DNA of 25,960 bases from Cladosporium sp. IMV 00045 (lineage: Eukaryota; Ascomycota; Dothideomycetes; Cladosporiales; Cladosporiaceae), in the NCBI GenBank assembly GCA_001931905.2, contig MSJI02000467.1, forward strand, positions 1 to 25,960, given 5' to 3'. The notes beneath the pieces are model-generated. The model was given only the letters and a program-made list of their open reading frames with translations, had not been told where the DNA came from and did not search any database. Every line of letters starts with the position of its first letter. The stretch's first letter is position 1. The translations under genes were made by a program, and so were the position numbers. Below are positions 19,742 through 25,960 of the stretch, piece after piece.

Positions 19742-21030
19742 TTTCTTGTGTTGGGGGATGGGTGGTGGGTGATTGAGATTGAATTTGGACTTTTCAGATT
19801 AGGTGTAGATGGCGTTGAGTGTTGTGAATGGTTGGATAGATGGTATTATTATTAGCAGGCGAAGATGTGATTATAGAGGTTGTCTGTTGGATGGAATGGA
19901 GATGGAGAGATGAAGAGACCAGCAGATACTTGACAGATGAGAAGGGAGAGAATACACATTAATTGAGATGATATGAGTGTCTGAGATATGCGGTGAGTAA
20001 ATGATCTGACATGAGGCTTTGCTCGGCGGCGACGTGTAGTCACTGGGATCTGCGTGGGAGGAGGAGGGCCAGCAAGCAGCATACCTGGTGAGAGTGAGGT
20101 AGGGTTGGCTGTGATGAGCTGGCCTGTCGATCACGCAAATCTCGCTTTATCGGCCCGTCGAGTCTTGGGAGTGATCTGAATCACACTTGCGAATGCTTGT
20201 CTGTATAGGTGCCAACTTCCTCAATTGTCCTTTTGGGCAAGAGATGGCTTGAGTCTGAGGCGCCGGTATTAGCACCTCCGTGCCAATGTGGTCGAGACTC
20301 CCTCCTTGGTGCTGTAATCAGTTGCGGCGCTCACGGCTGTTGCAGCGTTGGGGTTTGTGGCGCTCCTCTTTTCCTCCAGGTCGAAATGACATGGCCTGCA
20401 GTACCTCGATGACTGACAGGTACAGCTCCAACAAGCTTCACACCTTATCTTTCGCGCATTTTGCCGGATGACTCTCTACATTCTGTCATGGAGAGGAGAC
20501 GTGGTCTTCGTCCTTACTGCGCTGTCGGTGCTCGCCGCCTTGCGCCATCTTGCTCCTCTTCCAGAGGTATATAGAGCAATGCTATCACCAGCTCGCTCGC
20601 GCTCGCGACAGTAGCATCACGAGGACATGGCAAGAATGTCGTCTCGTACAGATACACCACGCTTTCGCAAGCAAACTTAGTTGGTCAGCTCGTTCACACG
20701 CGGTACGAGCGTGCCTCGGCTGCCGCCATAGGTAGGTCGCAAGACAGCAGCTCCACAGCTAGAGTGATCTTTCGCAACAAGGTGTCTATGGTATAAGGCA
20801 GAACATTTTCTTGCATCTCTTTATACTTACCAATAGGTTCTGGGCTTGCAAAACTGGAACAGTCGACTGGCGCAAGCCTTGGTAGCAAACGGCCTCACGC
20901 GAGACTTCTCAGTCACGACACAAACACGCCACTTCTTCATCTCTGAATATAGGCCTGGCAACAAACCCCACGACTGGAACGAACAAAGGAATCGCAGCTG
21001 GGCTTCCACGACTCCCCAAGGCAGCCCACT
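19742..21030. promoter_or_regulatory. Divergent upstream region of small protein gene and CYP52-like gene
   Basis: 1.3 kb without a credible gene. A TATATAG-like element lies at about 20567-20575. A single CCTCGG at 20714-20719, the hexamer bound by fatty-acid regulators FarA/FarB in Aspergillus, is 312 bases before the P450 start; one copy can be chance. Confidence 0.45.
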
Positions 21031-22717
21031 ATGTCGCTGTTACCAGGCCCAGGACAAGTCCCTGCAAGCATTGCCATCTTCACAGTGCTGGGAACAACGC
21101 TGGTCAGCTATCTTGCATACTCGCACTACTATCGCGAGCAGACCAGAAAAGCGTTCAAGCTTCGACATGGCTGTCAACAAGCTACAGCCAATCGGACAGA
21201 CGGCGGTCCGTTCAATCTTGGACTTTTGTATCGAGCGATTCAGGCGAAGAGGAACCACGAGCTTCTGTCGTTCTTCCACCGATGCCATGAGCAGATTGGC
21301 AGCACCTACGTGTCTAGTACTGTCATTAGAAATGTCGTCATGACCAACGATCCCGAGAACATGAAGTGCGCTCTAGCCACGCGCTTCGAAGACTGGTAGG
21401 GATAGGTCGAACTTACCAGGAAAGCCAACAAATGCTAAAACGCGACTCGTAGGGGCGTCCAAAAGCTGCGCCAGTCAGTCCTCAAAGACTTCCTCGGCAG
21501 CGGCATCTTCACGACAGACGGAGCGTTCTGGCAACATTCGCGCGCCATCCTGCGACCCCAGTTCGAGAAGTCCCAGGTCTCTGCGATCGACCAATTCGAA
21601 CCATACGTGCAGAAACTACTCTCATGTATACCTGATGATGGCACAACCGTCGACCTGCAGGAGCTCTTCCACAAATTGACCATGGATGCCAGCACCGACT
21701 TCCTCCTCGCCTCCGGTACTGACTGTCTAGGTGGCGACAAAGACGCCATGACATTTTCTGAGACGTTTGAGAAGTGCTTGCAAGATGGCATTTGGAGAGA
21801 CATGCTCGGCTACTTCTACTATCTCATCCCTCACAGGGACGCTTTGAAGAATATCAAGTATGCCCACGACGCAGTCGATGGCTGGGTTCAGCAAGCCATG
21901 CAACACAAAACCTCCTCAGAAGCCGCGGGGAAGGCCAAGGATCGCGGTGAGCGCTACGTCTTCGTCAACGAACTCGCGAAGCACGAAGAAGTGGACGCTA
22001 CGCGCGTGCGCGATGAGACGTTGAACATCCTGCTCGCAGGCAGAGACACGACGGCTTCGCTCCTGAGCAACTTGTGGTTCAACCTAGCTCGCGAACCGGA
22101 GGTTTACAAGAACCTCCTAGCAGAAGTCGAAGAGCTAAACGGCGAGAGACCTTCATACGAAACATTGAGAAACATGAAATACGTCAAATACGTAATCCAA
22201 GAAAGTAAGCACCCAAACCCCTTCCCCAACCCACCCCAAAAAAACCCACGTCTAACCAACCCCGCCCCCAGCCCTCCGCCTCCATCCACCCGTCCCCATG
22301 CTCGGCAAACTCGCCCTCCGCGACACCCTCCTCCCCCACGGCGGCGGACCCCACGGCACCTCCCCCCTCTTCATCCCCGCCCACACGCGTCTAGTCTACA
22401 ACACCTACTCCATGCAGCGCTCCCCCACCCTCTACGGGTCTGACGCCGAGCGTTTCCGCCCCGAGCGCTGGGCGGACCCTTCCTTGCGTCCGGGTTGGGG
22501 TTATTTGCCTTTCGGCGGCGGGCCGAGGGTTTGTCTGGGCCAGCAGTATGCGCTTACGGAGGCGGGGTATGTTACTGTGAGGATGGTGCAGAGGTTTGGG
22601 AGGGGGTTGGAGGACAGGGGGGAGGGGGTTTGGAGGGAGAGGTTGGCCGTTACGTGTTGCTCGGAGGGGGGGACGAGGGTGGCGTTTTGGAGGGAGGGGG
22701 AGGGGTTGGGGAGGTGA
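21031..22717 (+). CDS. CYP52-like cytochrome P450 (probable alkane / fatty-acid hydroxylase)
   Basis: Exons 21031-21395, 21453-22204 and 22272-22717; introns of 57 and 67 bases, GT-AG, giving 520 residues, normal for CYP52-type enzymes. Membrane anchor at about 12-33. DFLGSGIFTTDGAFWQHSR and LRPQF after the first splice is the typical C-helix block. The I helix has a full AGRDTT at 317-322; the K helix, formed across the second splice, is E372-T-L-R375-LHPPVP; FRPERW is at 434-439; the haem loop is FGGGPRVCLG with C460. Known relatives oxidise the end carbon of n-alkanes and fatty acids in the endoplasmic reticulum with an NADPH-P450 reductase. Family placement is from motifs; CYP539 or CYP63-type relatives are alternatives. 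It converges with a peroxisomal-type aldehyde dehydrogenase. Exon 3 passes from C-rich to extremely G-rich. Confidence 0.92.
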
Positions 22718-23174
22718 TGGGGTGGTGTCGGGATATCCCTCCTGATGTTCTGACAAAGCTTTTGGTGCTCGCCTCTTACCTCGACTTCATTTGGCTTGGG
22801 ACTTTTGCGGACAGATGCGTATGTGTGTGATCCACTGGCGTGAGTCGATTTTTGAGTTGAAAATTAGTAGTGAAACGTCTGTAGTGAGAATGAACATGCA
22901 CATGTGTGTGCCGTACGGATAGTCTGTTTTCTTGTGGTATAATGTGACGTGACATGAGCCTTTTGACATACGCGACTGAATGAGATAGAGGATATATACA
23001 CATGTGCCCACCGAATGATTCATCTCATCATAGATTTGCTGGGGCAGATATTTGCCGCCTTTTCTTTTCCATTTTGCTCTTTCCCTTCCCTTCCTTCCTT
23101 TTCATTCAAGAATTGACGCGATCCATTCTTCATTTCCCAGACGTTTGAAGAGAACAATTAACTCAAAATCACCA
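22718..23174. other. Convergent 3' flanks
   Basis: About 460 bases between the stops of the CYP52-like gene and the aldehyde dehydrogenase gene. No gene, repeat or structure recognised apart from the tail of the G-rich tract at the left end and a T/C-rich stretch near 23060-23105. Confidence 0.6.
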
Positions 23175-24692
23175 TTACAACTTAGCAAAAACAGTGCCCA
23201 CAGCACCACCCATCTCAACAAGCGTGCTCTTATTCTGCACCCAGTTCTCCAATCCCCTCGGGCCATTCTCAACACCCAGACCGCTCATCTTCCACCCACC
23301 CACGGGCATCTCAGCCGGGGACTCGCCCCAAGTGTTGACCCAGTTGATACCCGCCTCGACGCGACCGATGACCTTGTGAGCGAGATCGATGTTGCGCGTG
23401 AAAATACCCGCGGCGAGACCCATGCGCGTGTCGTTGGCGCGCGCGATCAGCGCCTCGACGAAATCCGGTCTGCCGTCGTCGTACGGTAGGATGGTCATAA
23501 CGGGGCCGAAAATCTCCTCGCGCGCGATCAGCATGTCATCCGTACAGTTTGTGAAAACGGTGGGCTTGACCCAGTAGCCGTTGGAGTCGGTGCCAGAGGG
23601 CAGGGTGGGGGCGCCCAGGCCGCCGTAGAGGAGCTGCGCTTTGTCCGTGTTGATGCCGTGGGAGATCAGGGACTTGACTTTCTCCCAGTGAGTCTTGCTC
23701 ACGAGGGGGCCGAAGTTGGTCGAGGGGTCCATGACGGGGCCGGGGCGGATGGAGCCCATTTTCTCGATGAGGAGTTTCTCGAAGGCCGATTGCATGCTGC
23801 GCGGGACGAAGACGCGCGTGCCGTTCGTGCACACTTGGCCGGTGGAGAAGAAGTTGGCCATCATGGCGCCGTCGACGGCGTTTTCCAGCTCCGCGTCGGG
23901 GAGGATGATGCAGGGCGATTTGCCGCCGAGCTCCATGGTCACGTAGCGCATGCCGGCAGCCGCGGAGGAGGCGACCTTGCAGCCCGTCGAGACCTGGCCG
24001 GTGAAGGAGACCTTGGCGATGTTGGGGTGGGAGGTGAGCATGGCGCCCACGTCGCCGGCGCCTTGGACGACGTTGAAGACGCCTGGGGGCACGCCGGCCT
24101 CGGTGTAGATTTCGGCGAGCTTGAGGGCGTGCAGTGGCGTGAACTCGGAGGGCTTGTAGACCATGCAGTTGCCGGCTGCGAGGCAAGGTGCGGACTTCCA
24201 GAGGGCGATTTGGATGGGGTAGTTCCAAGCTCCGATGCCAGCGCAGACACCCAGGGGAGACTTGGTGGTGTAGAACCAGGCGTCGTCACGGAGCTTGGTG
24301 GTGTCGCCGTTGAGGCCGCCAGAGGCGATCATGTTGGCGTAGTACTCGAGAACATCGGCACCGGTGACGACGTCGGTGGTGCTGGTCTCGGTGAAAGGCT
24401 TGCCGGTATCTTTGGTTTCGATCTCGGCGAGCTCATCGTTGCGTTCGCGGAGGAGCGCCACCGCTTTGAGGAGGATGCGCGAACGCTCAATGGCGGGCGT
24501 GGCAGCCCATGAGGGGAAAGCGGCTTTGCCAGCCTTGACGGCGGCGTCTACTGCGGTGCGGTCTGCTATGCTGACATTGGCGATTGGTTTGTCGGTGGCG
24601 GGGTTGATTGTCTGGAAGGTGTCTTTGGTGTGGTAGTGCTGGCCGGCGATGTAGAGGTGCTCCTGGTTGAGTTGGGGAACGGAGGGGTCCAT
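23175..24692 (-). CDS. Betaine-aldehyde-dehydrogenase-type ALDH with peroxisomal signal
   Basis: Intronless NAD(P)-dependent aldehyde dehydrogenase, 505 residues from ATG at 24692 (CCACCATGG context; ten more in-frame codons upstream lack an ATG). Active-site parts: N157 in GIGAWNYPIQIALWKSAP, a block typical of betaine aldehyde dehydrogenases (BetB/ALDH9 group); the general base E254 in MELGGKSP; the nucleophile C288 in STGQVCTNGTRVFV; and EEIFGPV at 392-398. The chain ends AKL, which fits the type 1 peroxisomal targeting signal. The likely reaction is betaine aldehyde or a related amino-aldehyde to its acid (glycine betaine, an osmolyte made from choline). Members are often broad, so a fatty aldehyde from the neighbouring P450 path is an alternative. 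No choline oxidase lies in this window. Confidence 0.94.
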   Translation of the reverse strand: MDPSVPQLNQEHLYIAGQHYHTKDTFQTINPATDKPIANVSIADRTAVDAAVKAGKAAFPSWAATPAIERSRILLKAVALLRERNDELAEIETKDTGKPFTETSTTDVVTGADVLEYYANMIASGGLNGDTTKLRDDAWFYTTKSPLGVCAGIGAWNYPIQIALWKSAPCLAAGNCMVYKPSEFTPLHALKLAEIYTEAGVPPGVFNVVQGAGDVGAMLTSHPNIAKVSFTGQVSTGCKVASSAAAGMRYVTMELGGKSPCIILPDAELENAVDGAMMANFFSTGQVCTNGTRVFVPRSMQSAFEKLLIEKMGSIRPGPVMDPSTNFGPLVSKTHWEKVKSLISHGINTDKAQLLYGGLGAPTLPSGTDSNGYWVKPTVFTNCTDDMLIAREEIFGPVMTILPYDDGRPDFVEALIARANDTRMGLAAGIFTRNIDLAHKVIGRVEAGINWVNTWGESPAEMPVGGWKMSGLGVENGPRGLENWVQNKSTLVEMGGAVGTVFAKL

Positions 24693-25960
24693 GGTGGGTG
24701 GATTGATGTGAGAGATGTCCAACAGGGATATGTTACAGTATACTCGAGGAACAAGAATAATAATAGAAAGATGCCGATATCGAGCTTGAAGCGAGGTCTG
24801 AGTTGGTAAAAGGCAAAAGCAGAGATCACGTGTTTGGGCAAGTTCGTAAGGTGGTGCAAGACTTTTGAAGGTAGCTTAAAGACGTCAGACCGAGAAAAGA
24901 CGAGCGATGACAACGCTCCAAAGCCGGTGAATTATCTATCCATCTCCCTTTGATCCCTCGATCGATTGTCACGCGATATCAGCCGTTTGGCTCCTCAGCT
25001 AAAATTATGAGCTGGCCACCGCCTCGAATGCCCTGGCCTGATGGCTTGGGAGATGTTTTAGGTTTTTTTCGTGTACCCGCGGAACAGCCGGTGGTGAGGT
25101 TGGCATTGTTGCTTTGCCCTGTCAGCCTACTTGATGCACCAGACGCCACCAAGTGGGGCATCGCTGTGGGCCTAGTGAAGAGAGAGAAAAAGTTGGATCA
25201 GCAGATGGGCATTGCTCGTGGGGAGAGAGTTCATGGTGTGTCACGCCTCCATGGGGGTTTTTGAGTGAGAAGGACAGTTTGATTCAAGGATATGGCCGTG
25301 GCATTGGTATGTATCACAGAGACTGTATGCAATGATAAGTGACAAGATACATGTAGGTGTGAGGAGAGAGGTGGCTCGGATGATAGACGCAGCATGCCTC
25401 CAGCATAGGAAGAGCTTTCCCATCACGCTACTGCACCACCCAAGCACGGGGAAAAGACTTCTACTTTCTTTCTCGAACAACGATAAGGAAGATAATGCCG
25501 CGTGGGCCCTAGATTGCTTCAGCTAACGCCACAGGACGCTCCTTCGCCCATGAAAAGTCGTTGCGATGAGGACGCTACTCAGTATTCCTGGTCGCATCGA
25601 GTATAGCGGCGGCGCCCGCGGAGTGCGAATTGCACTACACAGCCCTGGGAGATCCGAGTGTGCCATGGATGCGCCGAGACGATCAAGCTCACAGCGCCAT
25701 CTACGCGATTGAAGGCGATATGCGCCTCTCACCCTTTGACTTTCCTACCTCGAGGTGGGGGGCCAATTGCCTGCTACTCGATCTAGAGCTGAGTACACCC
25801 GGGACTTGGGGGATTTTTTCGATTGGATTTAGACTTGCGTTGCTCCCTTCATCTTCCTCTCTCTCTCTTCCCTCTTCATCCTCCTCGTGACCTCTCCTCT
25901 TCTTCAACCCTCTCCCTCTCAATCATCTCTATAGTGCATTCATAGCCTTGCCCAAGGCTT
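24693..25960. promoter_or_regulatory. Upstream region of ALDH gene, to right window edge
   Basis: 1.27 kb with no supported gene. On the minus strand a CRE-like TGACGTC lies at 24887-24881, about 190 bases before the ALDH start. A T/C-rich tract at about 25848-25925 on the plus strand resembles the pyrimidine tract before fungal transcription starts, so a plus-strand gene may begin just beyond the window. Short open frames look non-coding. Confidence 0.5.

Noticed and set aside
23658..24512. Plus-strand open frame of 284 codons opposite the ALDH gene
   Set aside because: Antisense shadow of a GC-rich coding sequence; Gly/Val/Asp/Glu-rich without domain pattern.

Overview
The window looks like nuclear DNA of a filamentous ascomycete (Pezizomycotina). 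Genes sit one by one on both strands. Introns are few and short (49-82 bases), GT-AG, mostly with CTRAY-type branch sites. The proteins include an alpha-pheromone receptor of the STE2 class, fungal P450s, an NmrA-like protein and a small protein opening with the LPGELRNEIY motif that is common in Dothideomycetes and relatives. A dothideomycete is my best guess, but this is inference.

Left part (1-9.6 kb), core cellular genes: a PCL/Clg1-type cyclin cut by the left edge (+); a protein with an FHA-like N-terminus and two C-terminal BRCT repeats (-); the complete two-exon pheromone receptor STE2 (+); and a two-exon FAM32A-type spliceosome factor (-). The FHA/BRCT gene and STE2 share a divergent upstream region of about 1.1 kb.

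Middle part (9.6-15.4 kb), a possible small oxidative module: a four-exon class A FAD monooxygenase (-) and a three-exon cytochrome P450 (+) are transcribed away from each other. They are separated by 2.2 kb with no intact gene, scattered open fragments on the minus strand, and a symmetric CGG-N7-CCG site near the P450. The P450 has Phe in place of the usual I-helix acid and carries a long charged C-terminal tail.

Right part (15.4-26 kb): after 2.4 kb of gene-poor DNA with simple repeats come an NmrA-like NAD(P)-binding protein (+), a small LPGELRNEIY-type protein (-), a CYP52-like P450 (+) and a betaine-aldehyde-dehydrogenase-type enzyme ending in the peroxisomal signal AKL (-). The last two converge. 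The four coding sequences here share a marked change from C-rich to G-rich along the coding strand. The last 1.3 kb holds the upstream region of the dehydrogenase and ends in a pyrimidine-rich tract, which may lead into a gene beyond the right edge. I saw no rRNA, tRNA, CRISPR array or intact mobile element. No clearly new multi-gene system is evident. The best leads are the FHA/BRCT protein, the FAD monooxygenase-P450 pair and the composition switch.
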